Source of the DNA: Lapidilactobacillus wuchangensis
GTDB lineage: Bacteria > Bacillota > Bacilli > Lactobacillales > Lactobacillaceae
DNA: 64,000 nt
Assembly: GCF_003946645.1 (NCBI RefSeq)
Contig: NZ_RHOU01000005.1
Span: 85,976-149,975 of the forward strand
Direction of reading: 5' to 3'
Below are positions 54,453 to 63,893 of this stretch, piece after piece (position 1 is the stretch's first letter; the number at the start of each line of letters is the position of its first letter). A model generated the notes under the pieces. That model worked only from the letters and a program-made list of their open reading frames with translations. It was not told the origin of the DNA and ran no database searches. The translations under genes and the position numbers were made by a program.

Positions 54453-56000
54453 ATGACTAATCCAGAAGAATATGTCATTGAAATGCGAAAAATTACCAAA
54501 GCTTTTGGTAGTTTTAAAGCAAATGATCAAGTTGATTTAAAGGTCCGCAAAGGCGAAATTCATGCCTTGCTCGGCGAAAACGGTGCCGGCAAATCGACTT
54601 TGATGAATGTGTTATCCGGGTTGTTGGAGCCAACATCCGGCCAGATTTATCTTAATGGTCAACCAGTGCAAATTGACAGTCCTAATACTGCAAATCGTCT
54701 TGGTATTGGGATGGTTCACCAACATTTTATGTTGGTTGATGCCTTTACGGTTACTGAGAATATTATTCTTGGTAGTGAGCCGAACCGTGGTGGTGTTATT
54801 AACCTGCAACAAGCGCAAAAAGAAATTCAAGAGCTTTCTGATCGCTACCAATTAGATGTTGATCCAACAGCACGGATTAGTGACATCTCTGTGGGGATGC
54901 AGCAACGTGTTGAAATTTTAAAGACCCTTTATCGGGGCGCCAATATTTTGATTTTTGATGAACCAACTGCTGTCTTAACGCCTCAAGAAATCGACGAATT
55001 GATCGCCATTATGAAGGGCTTAGTCGCGGAAGGTAAATCAATTATCCTGATTACCCACAAATTGGACGAAATTCGTCATGCTGCAGATCGTTGTACTGTT
55101 ATTCGGCGGGGGAAGAGTATTGATACAGTGGATGTTGCTGGCACGACCAGTGAAGAACTAGCCGAAATGATGGTTGGTCACAGTGTTGTTTTCAATATTC
55201 CTAAAGAACCCGCTAAAATCGGGGCGCCAATTCTAAGTGTTAAAGATCTTCATGTTAATGAAAATCGTGGTATTCCTGCAGTTAAAGGTGTTAATTTTGA
55301 GGTTCATGCTGGTGAAATTCTTGGTGTCGCCGGAATTGACGGTAATGGTCAGTCCGAGTTAATCGAAGCATTAACGGGACTGCGTAAAGTTGTCAGTGGC
55401 GATATTCAAATTAAGAACCAGGATTTAACCAATGCCCCAGTCCGTAAAATTACGGAAACTGGTGTGGCCCATGTGCCTGAAGATCGGCAGAAGTATGGCT
55501 TGGTTCTACAATTGACTTTAGCTGAGAACTTAGCTTTGCAAACTTATTATCGCGCTCCATTAAGTAATCACGGTTTCCTTGATTATTCAAAAATGCGGGA
55601 ACATGCTAAACGTTTGATTAAAGAATATGATATTCGGACGACTAACGAACAATTGCCAGCGGGTGAGTTATCTGGTGGTAACCAACAAAAGGCAATTATT
55701 GCTCGCGAATTGGATCGCGATGCTGATTTGATTATTGTTTCGCAACCAACACGTGGTTTGGACGTTGGTGCCATTGAATATATTCATCGCCAATTGATCA
55801 ATCAGCGTGATGCTGGCAAGGCAGTCTTATTAGTTAGTTTTGAATTAGATGAAATTATGAATTTATCTGATCGAATTATTGTTTTACATGATGGCAAAAT
55901 TGCTGGTGAAGTTCGTCCAGAAACAACTAGCGAACAAGAATTAGGCTTATTAATGGCTGGTTCTCACGCCAAAACAGCCAGTGAAACGGAGGGGAATTAG
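54453..56000 (+). CDS. nupA: Nucleoside ABC importer, tandem ATP-binding protein
   Basis: Two fused ATPase domains. First: GENGAGKSTLMN, ISVGMQQRVEI, ILIFDEPTAVLT. Second: VAGIDGNGQSELIE (degenerate P-loop, as in this family), LSGGNQQKAIIAREL, LIIVSQPTRGLD. The degenerate second P-loop and Q for E in its Walker B (SQPT) are normal for carbohydrate/nucleoside-type importers. 515 residues; abuts nupB. Confidence 0.94.
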   Translation: MTNPEEYVIEMRKITKAFGSFKANDQVDLKVRKGEIHALLGENGAGKSTLMNVLSGLLEPTSGQIYLNGQPVQIDSPNTANRLGIGMVHQHFMLVDAFTVTENIILGSEPNRGGVINLQQAQKEIQELSDRYQLDVDPTARISDISVGMQQRVEILKTLYRGANILIFDEPTAVLTPQEIDELIAIMKGLVAEGKSIILITHKLDEIRHAADRCTVIRRGKSIDTVDVAGTTSEELAEMMVGHSVVFNIPKEPAKIGAPILSVKDLHVNENRGIPAVKGVNFEVHAGEILGVAGIDGNGQSELIEALTGLRKVVSGDIQIKNQDLTNAPVRKITETGVAHVPEDRQKYGLVLQLTLAENLALQTYYRAPLSNHGFLDYSKMREHAKRLIKEYDIRTTNEQLPAGELSGGNQQKAIIARELDRDADLIIVSQPTRGLDVGAIEYIHRQLINQRDAGKAVLLVSFELDEIMNLSDRIIVLHDGKIAGEVRPETTSEQELGLLMAGSHAKTASETEGN

Positions 56001-57137
56001 ATGCTAAAAGTTAGTCAACGAACTCGTCAAATTTTAGTACCATTAATTTCAATCTTAGCTGGTTTCTTAATTGGCGCGATTGTGATGTTGATTTTCAGTT
56101 ATTCACCATTACAAGCTTACGGCTCGATGATCAAAGGTTCCCTTGGTACCATGGCCAGCATTGGTGAAACTTTGCGGCAAGCAACGCCTTTAATTTTCAC
56201 CGCTTTAGGTTTTTCGATTGCCAATTCAGCTGGTTTCTTCAACATTGGTCTTTCTGGTCAGGCACTAGCTGGCTGGGTCGGCAGTGTTTGGGTTGCGTTA
56301 GCTTTTCCTAATTTACCAACATTTATTTTATTACCACTTGCTATTATCGTTGGTGCAGCTGCTGGTGCTTTAATGGGTGCTATTCCTGGATTTTTACGGG
56401 CTTTCTTCGGCACTAGTGAAGTTATTGTCACCATCATGTTGAACTATGTCATGCTCTATTCAAGTACTTATATGATGCAAAGCGTGATGCCTAAGAGCTT
56501 CCGAGTTAGTCAAGATGCGACTAAAACAATTTCATCCCATGCCACTTTACACGTGAACTGGCTCAGCAATATGTTTGGCGGTTCGCGGGTGCACTTTGGC
56601 TTGTTCTTAGCATTGATTGCTTTGGTCGTTGTGTGGATGATCATGAAGAAGACCACGCTAGGTTTCGAAATTCGTTCAGTGGGGTTAAACCCATATGGTT
56701 CTGAATATGCGGGGATGAGTAGTAAAAAGACCATTATTATGTCAATGGTTCTTTCTGGTACTTTAGCTGGTTTAGGTGGTGTTATGGAAGGCTTGGGTAC
56801 TTACCAAAACTTCTTTATTCAAACCGCTTCGTTATCAATCGGTTTCGACGGGATGGCCGTTTCCTTATTAGGTAGCGGTAGTGCTTTAGGTATCCTGCTC
56901 TCAGCCTTATTGTTCAGTGTCCTTAAAATTGGTGGTTTAGGTATGCAAACTGGTGCCGGCGTGCCATTTGAAATTGTTAATATCGTGATTGCCAGCATTA
57001 TTTTCTTCGTGGCAATTGACTATGTGATTGGCTTACTTTTCAAACAAAAGAAAGCTGAAAAAGCAATTCCAGAAACGCCGATTGCTGTTGAAACAACCGA
57101 AATCAAGCAAGATGAACAAGAAGGGGGTCGGTTATAA
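56001..57137 (+). CDS. nupB: Nucleoside ABC importer permease
   Basis: About nine to ten membrane segments; NIGLSGQALAGWVGS and SEVIVTIMLNYVMLY match the branched-chain amino acid/nucleoside permease family (YufP-like). 378 residues with a charged cytoplasmic tail. Overlaps nupC by one base. Confidence 0.92.
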   Translation: MLKVSQRTRQILVPLISILAGFLIGAIVMLIFSYSPLQAYGSMIKGSLGTMASIGETLRQATPLIFTALGFSIANSAGFFNIGLSGQALAGWVGSVWVALAFPNLPTFILLPLAIIVGAAAGALMGAIPGFLRAFFGTSEVIVTIMLNYVMLYSSTYMMQSVMPKSFRVSQDATKTISSHATLHVNWLSNMFGGSRVHFGLFLALIALVVVWMIMKKTTLGFEIRSVGLNPYGSEYAGMSSKKTIIMSMVLSGTLAGLGGVMEGLGTYQNFFIQTASLSIGFDGMAVSLLGSGSALGILLSALLFSVLKIGGLGMQTGAGVPFEIVNIVIASIIFFVAIDYVIGLLFKQKKAEKAIPETPIAVETTEIKQDEQEGGRL

Positions 57138-58093
57138 TGAACTGGGTTAGTATGCTAGCTTTAATTGTTTCTGCCACCTTAGTTTATTCCACACCGTTGA
57201 TTTTTACGGCTTTAGGCGGCACTTTCTCTGAACGCGGCGGGATCGTTAACGTCGGTTTGGAAGGCATCATGGTAATGGGTGCTTTCAGTTCGGTTATCTT
57301 TAACTTGACCTTTGCTGATACTTTTGGTGCGGCGACGCCTTGGTTAGCTGCTTTAGTTGCCGGCATCGTTGGTGTTGTTTTCTCCTGTATTCATGCGGTA
57401 GCAACGATTAATTTCCGCGCTGACCATATTATCAGTGGGACAGTTATTAATTTATTGGCCCCAGCGTTAAGTGTTTTCTTAGTCAAAGCGATTTACGCTA
57501 AAGGACAAACTGATAATATTGCCCAAAACTTCGGTTATTTCACTTTTCCAGGATTAGCTAAGATTCCGGTTTTAGGACCAATTTTCTTTAAAGATACGTC
57601 ATTGATGGCTTATATCGCGATCGTGGTTGCCTTTATCGCTTATTGGGTGATGTTCAAAACCAAATTCGGTTTACGGTTGCGTTCCGTCGGTGAAAATCCC
57701 CAGGCTGCAGATACATTAGGAATTAATGTGTATCGTTATCGTTATGCTGGCGTCTTATTGTCTGGTTTCCTTGGTGGTATTGGTGGCGCGATTTTTGCCC
57801 AATCTATCGCCGGCAACTTCTCAGTCGGGACAATTGTTGGTCAAGGTTATATTTCGATGGCCGCAATGATCTTTGGTAAGTGGAATCCAATTGGTGCCAT
57901 GGGTGCGGCTTTATTCTTTGGCTTTGCGCAAAGTCTAAGTATTATTGGCGCCCAATTACCAGGAATTTCCTCAATTCCATCAGTTTATCTGCAAATTGCA
58001 CCTTATATTTTAACTATTGTGGTATTGGTATTGTTCTTAGGTAAAGCCGTTGCCCCTAAGGCTGATGGTACCAACTACATTAAGTCTAAATAG
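57137..58093 (+). CDS. nupC: Nucleoside ABC importer permease
   Basis: Second permease (YufQ-like): ERGGIVNVGLEGIMVMGAF, HIISGTVINLLAPALSVF, and RLRSVGENPQAADTLGINV, the loop contacting the ATPase. 318 residues, last gene of the operon. Confidence 0.92.
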   Translation: MNWVSMLALIVSATLVYSTPLIFTALGGTFSERGGIVNVGLEGIMVMGAFSSVIFNLTFADTFGAATPWLAALVAGIVGVVFSCIHAVATINFRADHIISGTVINLLAPALSVFLVKAIYAKGQTDNIAQNFGYFTFPGLAKIPVLGPIFFKDTSLMAYIAIVVAFIAYWVMFKTKFGLRLRSVGENPQAADTLGINVYRYRYAGVLLSGFLGGIGGAIFAQSIAGNFSVGTIVGQGYISMAAMIFGKWNPIGAMGAALFFGFAQSLSIIGAQLPGISSIPSVYLQIAPYILTIVVLVLFLGKAVAPKADGTNYIKSK

Positions 58094-58112
58094 TCGTTAT
58101 TATTGAATATTT

Positions 58113-58162
58113 AAAAAGACGTTACGCCGAAGATAAGCATCTTCGCGGTAACGTCTTTTTTT
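58113..58162 (+). terminator. Terminator of the bmpA-nupABC operon
   Basis: GACGTTAC then GCCGAAGAT pairs with ATCTTCGCG then GTAACGTC; seven T follow. Confidence 0.92.
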
Positions 58163-58242
58163 GTTCTGTCTCAGAAAGTGGGTAAATCAAGGGACTTGGA
58201 CGACTAGTTGGATATTGATTTGGTCGCGGCATAGTTGAAAAC

Positions 58243-58296
58243 GGCAGGGGCCCAGCGATTCTATGGGCGTGGAACATGGTGGGCATTGATTTGAGC
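58243..58296 (-). repeat. Fragment of a C-type repeat
   Basis: GGCAGGGGCCCAGCGATT, GGGCGTGGAACATGG and GCATTGATTTGAGCTT match one half of C2 in the opposite orientation; the second arm is missing and copy E follows directly. Confidence 0.7.
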
Positions 58297-58326
58297 TTAA
58301 ACTAGTTTTAGACAGAATAGTGGACA

Positions 58327-58476
58327 ACTCCGTTGCGGCCGGCGGGTTGTGGAACGCTGCCGACGCTGATTGAAGCCTTTCTGCGAAAGTCTCCAATACA
58401 GGTCTTCTTCTAACTGCTAAAGCAGCAAGAAGAATTTGGCGGCTGACAACCCGGCGGCCTCCACTGCGTTTTGAGT
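58327..58476 (-). repeat. Structured palindromic repeat, copy E
   Basis: Arm GGCCGGCGGGTTGT (58337-58350) against ACAACCCGGCGGCC (58446-58459), 13 of 14. Hairpins TTCTTCTAACTGC/GCAGCAAGAAGAA and TTGAAG/CTCCAA. Ends with GCAGTGGAGG-type sequence as in copy F. Confidence 0.86.
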
Positions 58477-58614
58477 TAATTTTAGCCATTTTAGATTTGG
58501 TTGATCTCAAGGCAATACTAGCAAAGGTAGACAACAATCGCTCAGCAATCACCTAATTAAATTAATACAATTGAGCACTGCTACTTGGCCGAACCAGATT
58601 TTGGTATTATAAAA

Positions 58615-58663
58615 ACGATGTGACAATCTCTACTGAAAAATAGAGTTGTCACACCGTTTTTTT
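58615..58663 (+). repeat. Terminator-like hairpin shared with 10335-10378
   Basis: ACGATGTGACAA pairs with TTGTCACACCGT (one wobble), extended inside by TCTCTA/TAGAG, followed by seven T. Confidence 0.8.
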
Positions 58664-58753
58664 GCTATTCAACTGTTGTTACTGATTGAATTGAGTTAAT
58701 GAATCCTACTAGCATTGCCTTAAACACTAAAAATTGTGCAATGAACCAAATCA

Positions 58754-58906
58754 ACTCCAGACGGAATGGAGGGATCTTGGCGTCAGCCGCCAAATTATCG
58801 TTGGTGCTTTAGCACTTACGATAAGGCTTGTATTTGAGATTGTTGCGCAGCAATAAGCTCAAATCAATGCCGGCCGCGTTCCACGCCAAGCAGCCCGGAA
58901 TGGAGT
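58754..58906 (+). repeat. Structured palindromic repeat, copy A6
   Basis: CTTGGCGT (58776-58783) pairs perfectly with ACGCCAAG (58883-58890); outer ACTCCA/TGGAGT; hairpins TTATCGTTGGTGC/GCACTTACGATAA and TTTGAG/CTCAAA with TTGTTGC/GCAATAA. Confidence 0.88.
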
Positions 58907-58983
58907 CAAAACTGGCTCTGTTTTACCGTCTTTATCAGGTTTTAAGGATTTTGAACTTCAACTCATAAATAATATCTGCCAGC

Positions 58984-59895
58984 TTAAATCTTATTTTGAG
59001 CCAACTCCTTATTAATCATTGCTGCTCTAGGAAAATAGTCAGGCAAGGGTGCTAGCACCGTGACTGGCTCGCCAGTAAAAGGTTGCTTAAAGAATAATTG
59101 GTAACCATGCAACAACATTTTTTGGTCCGGCATCGCAGTGGGGTTATAGAGCGGGTCGCCGACAATTGGTAATTGCAACGCTGCTAAATGCACGCGGATT
59201 TGGTGAGTTCGGCCAGTCAATAAGTGGAGGTGGATCAATGCCTGTTGCTGATCCTGCTGAAGAATCTGGTATTGGGTGCGGGCATTTTGGCCTGCCTGCC
59301 AATCGATTTTGCGTTTTCGCTGATCAGTATCGTCCCGACCAATCGGTAAGTTGATTTCACCGCTATCAGCTAAGGGCTCAGTTCGTAGCTTTGTTACCCA
59401 AGCCAAATAATCACGGCCCATCGTTTTTTGACTGAGCTCTCGATCAAGGATTGGCACCACGACCGGTGTTTTAGCAACTAGGAGGGCACCGCTAGTTTGT
59501 TCATCGATTCGATGCACCATTAAAGGCGGCACGGCAAGTTGCTGGGTCAAAATATTTAACACTGTTCCAGTTTCCGCAGTTCGATTGGGGTGGCTTTTGA
59601 TACCGGCTGGTTTATTGATCACCAGTAAATCATCATTTTCATAAATAATTGGTAACGCGCCTGCGCTTGGTAAATAGGTTTGCGCTTGATTGGCTAAGAA
59701 AGAAAAATCTAGAGAAATGGTATCTTGGCCATAAACGGGCAAATGGAATGATCGATAGACACCGTTGACCAAAATCTTCTGTTCGATTCGTAGAAAATGC
59801 TGCCATTTTTTTGGAATTAACCAGCTTTGTAGCAATTGCCGCACGGTCCGCGGCTTAAAATCAGCGGGTAAAATAAAGACGAATTTTGTTTTCAA
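58984..59895 (-). CDS. RluA-family pseudouridine synthase (TTG start)
   Basis: Isomerises uridine in rRNA or tRNA. The catalytic Asp is in MVHRIDEQTSGALLVAK (HRxDxxTSG), with NKPAGIKSHPN and LLTGRTHQIRVHLAAL. An N-terminal S4-like region is present in shortened form. 303 residues. The exact target uridine cannot be told from sequence (RluD/YjbO or YhcT groups). Confidence 0.92.
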   Translation of the reverse strand: MKTKFVFILPADFKPRTVRQLLQSWLIPKKWQHFLRIEQKILVNGVYRSFHLPVYGQDTISLDFSFLANQAQTYLPSAGALPIIYENDDLLVINKPAGIKSHPNRTAETGTVLNILTQQLAVPPLMVHRIDEQTSGALLVAKTPVVVPILDRELSQKTMGRDYLAWVTKLRTEPLADSGEINLPIGRDDTDQRKRKIDWQAGQNARTQYQILQQDQQQALIHLHLLTGRTHQIRVHLAALQLPIVGDPLYNPTAMPDQKMLLHGYQLFFKQPFTGEPVTVLAPLPDYFPRAAMINKELAQNKI

Positions 59896-60026
59896 AAACA
59901 GGACCTACCTGACTTGATCTGTAAGATTTTTATCCGATTGAAAGCATAAAAAATAATTAAATGCGTCGTTGGCCTGATGGCAGCCATTAAATCCATGGTA
60001 AAATATGACTAATGGTGGTAGATAAA

Positions 60027-62162
60027 ATGAAACGTGAGCAGACAACGCGGGCAAGCCGCAGTCAGAATGCAACGACGCAGCAACCTAAAAAACATTCTAA
60101 TCGATTTTGGACCAATTTTAAAGCTTGGTGGCATCGCTGGGAGTTGACCCGCTGGTTGATTGCCGTCTTTTTAACGGCTTTTTTAATGATGTCGACCTTT
60201 TTTATTGTTAAGGCCAAAACGGCTGATGTCGATAATCTTAAGGCAACTTTGAAAACAACCACGACGGTGTTAGACCGTAAAAACGAAAGTGCCGGGAATT
60301 TATATGCCCAAAAAGGAACCTTCGTGGAGCTGACCGGTATTTCTAAGAACATTCAGAATGCCGTTATTTCAACTGAAGACCGAAGTTTCTACAAAAATCC
60401 CGGCTTCAGTGTTAAGGGGATTCTCCGTTCCGCAGTAGGTTACGTGATTCATCATGGTCAAATCACCGGTGGTGGTAGCACAATCACCCAGCAGCTAGCC
60501 AAAAATATGTTGTTGACTCAGCGGCAAGCGTTAAGTCGTAAAGTTTCGGAATTGTATTTGGCCGTCGAAATCAATCGAGTCTATAGCAAGGCTGATATTT
60601 TAACGATGTATTTGAATAATGCTTATTTCGGTAATGGTATTTGGGGTGTTCAAGATGCGTCACAGCGATATTTCGGCTGCGATGCCAGTCAAGTTACCGC
60701 TGCCCAAGGCGCAACTTTGGCAGCGATGCTCCGCAATCCCACGTTCTATGACCCAATTAAGCAGAAATCAAATAATGTTAGTCGCCGTAATTTGATTTTG
60801 GATTTGGAAACTCAGACCGGCGATTTAACGGCGGCTCAAGCGGCCACAGCGAAAAAAGATGAGTTGACCATTGTCAATAATTATCAGCAAAGTAGCAGTT
60901 ATCGCTATCCATATTATTTCGATGCCGTTATTAATGAGGCTATTAATGAATATCATCTGTCTGAAAGTGATGTTTTAAATAAGGGTTATAAGATTTACAC
61001 GAGTCTCGATCAGAAATATCAAACCCAAATGCAGGCTGCGTACAATCAAGATTGGGCTTTTCCAGCCAATGCTAGTGACGGCACCATGGCTCAATCTGGA
61101 TCTGTGGCAGTCGACCCTAAGACCGGTGGTGTCTTAGCAGTTGTTGGTCGCCGTGGTGATCACTCTTTCCGCAGTTATAATTATGCGACGATGATCAAGC
61201 GCCAGCCTGGGTCCACAATCAAGCCCCTGGCAGTTTATGCGCCGGCCTTGGCTAACGGCTACCATTATGATTCGACTTTAAAAGATGAAGATATGACGTT
61301 CGGCAAAAACAATTATCATCCGACTAACGCCAATAACCAGTATTTAGGTAAAGTACCAATGTATGAGGCTCTGGCCCAAAGTATTAATTTACCAGCAGTT
61401 TGGTTGTTGGACCAAATCGGTGTGAATAAAGGCGTCAGCTCGGTCGAAAATTTTGGGATCAAAGTCCCAGAGAACGACCGTAATTTGGCTTTAGCTCTAG
61501 GTGGTTTGGAAACCGGGGTTTCGCCAATTCAGATGGCCCAAGCTTATACAGCTTTTGCTAATCAAGGTAAGATGACGACGACTCATTTTATTACTAAGAT
61601 TGTTGATGCGACCGGTGCGGTAATTGTCGATAATACTAAAACCAAGGAACATACCGTCCTTAGTCAAAAGAATGCCAAAGTCATGACCAGTATGTTGCTC
61701 GGCGTCTTCAATGAAGGGACAGGGCAAACCGCTAAACCAAATGGCTATGCTGTCGCTGGTAAAACCGGTAGTACTGAAGTGCCTAGCAGTTATGGCTACG
61801 GCACCAAGGATCAGTGGGTTGTTGGCTATACACCTGACATTGTAGTGGCGACGTGGGTTGGTTTTGATAAAACTGATCAGAATCATTTCTTGCAGGGAAC
61901 AAGTGTGCAGGGGGTCGCGCCAATTTTCAAACTGGAGATGGAGAACATTCTGCCTTATACCGATCAAACTAGTTTTGGCACTAATGATGCAGCGACAATT
62001 GCCAAGCAGAATTCTGAATCTAGTGTGGGCAGTAGTGACTGGTTCGATGATATTGGTTCCGGTGTTAACGACGCCGTAGAAAAAGCGAAAGATGGACTCG
62101 GCAATGCCAAAAATACCATTGATCAATGGTATAATAATGTAAAAGGCCTATTTGGCCAATAA
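60027..62162 (+). CDS. Class A penicillin-binding protein (glycosyltransferase-transpeptidase)
   Basis: Bifunctional peptidoglycan synthase. Cytoplasmic basic tail, one membrane helix (about residues 45-65), GT51 domain with STEDRSFYKNPGFSVKG and GGGSTITQQLAKNML, then the transpeptidase with catalytic SxxK in RQPGSTIKPLAVY, SxN in AQSINLPAVW, and KTG in VAGKTGSTEVP. 711 residues; the order and neighbours suggest the PBP2A group. ATG 60027 with GGTGGT upstream is preferred over ATG 60012. Confidence 0.93.
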   Translation: MKREQTTRASRSQNATTQQPKKHSNRFWTNFKAWWHRWELTRWLIAVFLTAFLMMSTFFIVKAKTADVDNLKATLKTTTTVLDRKNESAGNLYAQKGTFVELTGISKNIQNAVISTEDRSFYKNPGFSVKGILRSAVGYVIHHGQITGGGSTITQQLAKNMLLTQRQALSRKVSELYLAVEINRVYSKADILTMYLNNAYFGNGIWGVQDASQRYFGCDASQVTAAQGATLAAMLRNPTFYDPIKQKSNNVSRRNLILDLETQTGDLTAAQAATAKKDELTIVNNYQQSSSYRYPYYFDAVINEAINEYHLSESDVLNKGYKIYTSLDQKYQTQMQAAYNQDWAFPANASDGTMAQSGSVAVDPKTGGVLAVVGRRGDHSFRSYNYATMIKRQPGSTIKPLAVYAPALANGYHYDSTLKDEDMTFGKNNYHPTNANNQYLGKVPMYEALAQSINLPAVWLLDQIGVNKGVSSVENFGIKVPENDRNLALALGGLETGVSPIQMAQAYTAFANQGKMTTTHFITKIVDATGAVIVDNTKTKEHTVLSQKNAKVMTSMLLGVFNEGTGQTAKPNGYAVAGKTGSTEVPSSYGYGTKDQWVVGYTPDIVVATWVGFDKTDQNHFLQGTSVQGVAPIFKLEMENILPYTDQTSFGTNDAATIAKQNSESSVGSSDWFDDIGSGVNDAVEKAKDGLGNAKNTIDQWYNNVKGLFGQ

Positions 62163-62174
62163 AGGAGAATACTA

Positions 62175-62519
62175 ATGACAGTCAACGTTTATGATAACGC
62201 TAACGAAATGGCAGCAGCACTACGCCAAACCGACCAATATAATGCTTTGAAGGGTGCTTTTACGAAAATGAAAGCTGATCCAATTGCTTATGGTTTGTTC
62301 CAACAAATGCAAAAATTACAAGGTGAATTGGAACAAAAACAAATGGCCGGCACCCAAATTGGTGACGACGATATTCAAAGTATGCGTGATTTAAGTGATA
62401 AGTTAATGAAAATTGACGTGATGACGGAATTGATGAATAGCGAACGTGCCATGAATCAATTAATGGACGAAATGAACCAAATCGTTTCCAAGCCAATCAC
62501 TGATTTATATCACGACTAA
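62175..62519 (+). CDS. YlbF/YmcA family protein (YheA-like, UPF0342)
   Basis: 114-residue all-helical protein with TVNVYDNANEMAAALRQ and ERAMNQLMDEMNQIV. Relatives YlbF and YmcA of Bacillus form a complex acting with RNase Y; this YheA-type member has no established role. AAAGGAGAA precedes the ATG; it follows the PBP gene by 12 bases. Confidence 0.88.
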   Translation: MTVNVYDNANEMAAALRQTDQYNALKGAFTKMKADPIAYGLFQQMQKLQGELEQKQMAGTQIGDDDIQSMRDLSDKLMKIDVMTELMNSERAMNQLMDEMNQIVSKPITDLYHD

Positions 62520-62581
62520 TATTAGTTTAGGTTAAACAATTTCAGTCGAATAATCGATAGTTTTTCAAAGGAGGTTAATTT

Positions 62582-63535
62582 TTGTCTACACAATTAGCCG
62601 ATAGTAAGAATGGCGAATCCCTGAATTTGGTTGTTTTAATTAAACATGCCGAAGTACGGGTCGCAAAAAATGGTAAGAAATTTATTTCGTTAACCTTCCA
62701 GGACCAATCGGACACGATTTCTGGTATGTTTTGGGATGCTCAGGATGCCGATATTCAACTGTTCACCACTGGTAAAATTGTTCATTTAAGTGGTCAACGT
62801 GAGACCTATAATGGCCAAGCGCAAGTGAAAATCAGTGGCCTAAAATTGGCTGATCCTAGTGAAGGCTTACAAGTAGGTCAATTTGTTAAGCAGGCACCAA
62901 TGACAGCTGAGCAAATGGCAACGGTGATCAACCAGGAAGTTTTCAATATTGATAACGCCAAGTGGAATCGAATTGTCCGCTTCTTGTTGCAGAAACATCA
63001 AGATACGTTCTATCAACATCCAGCTGCTAAAAGCAATCATCATGATTTCACTGGTGGCCTGGCTTTCCATACTTTGAGTATGATGCGTTTGGCCAAGGCT
63101 ATTAGCCAGCAGTATGATCAAGTGAATTATGCTTTGCTATTATCTGGGGTGTTACTTCATGACCTTGGCAAAACGATTGAATTAAGTGGCCCAGTTGGTA
63201 CGGAATATACTTTGGCCGGTAATTTGATTGGCCATATTGTTCTGATTGACGAAGAAATTGTTGAAGCTTGTCAAAGCTTAAACATTGATCCCGCTGATGA
63301 AGATGTCATGTTGTTGCGCCATATGATTTTGGCCCACCATGGGTTATTGGAGTATGGTTCACCAGAACGGCCTAAATTATTAGAGGCAGAAATCTTGCAT
63401 CATATTGATGAACTGGATGCATCTATCAATATGATTACTAAAGCACTGCAGAAAACAGCACCAGGTGACTTTAGTGAGAAAATTTTCGGGTTGGATAATC
63501 GTAGATTTTATCAACCAACCATTAATCAGAAATAA
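62582..63535 (+). CDS. yhaM: 3'-5' exoribonuclease YhaM
   Basis: N-terminal OB-fold (about residues 15-100, ISLTFQDQSDTISGMFWDAQ) and C-terminal HD domain with LLHDLGKTIEL (metal His-Asp) and HHDFTGGLAFHTLSM. 317 residues, usual length. TTG start after AAAGGAGG. Confidence 0.93.
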   Translation: MSTQLADSKNGESLNLVVLIKHAEVRVAKNGKKFISLTFQDQSDTISGMFWDAQDADIQLFTTGKIVHLSGQRETYNGQAQVKISGLKLADPSEGLQVGQFVKQAPMTAEQMATVINQEVFNIDNAKWNRIVRFLLQKHQDTFYQHPAAKSNHHDFTGGLAFHTLSMMRLAKAISQQYDQVNYALLLSGVLLHDLGKTIELSGPVGTEYTLAGNLIGHIVLIDEEIVEACQSLNIDPADEDVMLLRHMILAHHGLLEYGSPERPKLLEAEILHHIDELDASINMITKALQKTAPGDFSEKIFGLDNRRFYQPTINQK

Positions 63536-63543
63536 TTTTATTA

Positions 63544-63587
63544 ATCATCAAGCCATGAGTTCATCTTAGTGGCTTGATGATTTTTTT
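63544..63587 (+). terminator. Terminator after yhaM
   Basis: ATCATCAAGCCA pairs with TGGCTTGATGAT, followed by T residues. Confidence 0.9.
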
Positions 63588-63757
63588 ATGATTATCAAGT
63601 TGATTTTGGAGTGGTTGTAGCGAAATGAAATAGAAAAGTTGAAAAAAGTTTTTATTCAGTGCCTGTTTTGAAGCCTATGATCATAGGTAATTGACTAGTG
63701 ATTCATGCCAAACTTATTTATTAAGTTCAATTAAGTCAGTTTTACTTAAATTTTCCC

Positions 63758-63786
63758 TTGTACAAAGTCAAGATAGTTGCTATACT
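63758..63786 (+). promoter_or_regulatory. rRNA operon promoter P1
   Basis: TTGTAC, 17-base spacer, TATACT (63781-63786). Confidence 0.75.
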
Positions 63787-63864
63787 AGTCAAGCACGCGT
63801 GATTAAGAAGTTCTTTTAAAGCCGACAGCATTTGCTTATCGATTAGATGAGTTGAAAATAGTTC

Positions 63865-63893
63865 TTGACTTTGAAGAATGTGCGTGATATATT
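63865..63893 (+). promoter_or_regulatory. rRNA operon promoter P2
   Basis: TTGACT, 17-base spacer, TATATT (63888-63893), about 107 bp after P1. Confidence 0.8.

Larger units (their letters stand above)
58094..58983. other. 890-bp repeat-filled region between nupC and the RluA gene
   Basis: Contains the operon terminator, a C-type fragment, copy E (minus), the shared terminator-like hairpin, and copy A6 (plus). The open frame of 121 codons on the minus strand is repeat sequence without a ribosome binding site. Confidence 0.75.

Noticed and set aside
58187..58552. Open frame of 121 codons on the minus strand
   Set aside because: It covers the C fragment and copy E; low-complexity translation, no ribosome binding site.
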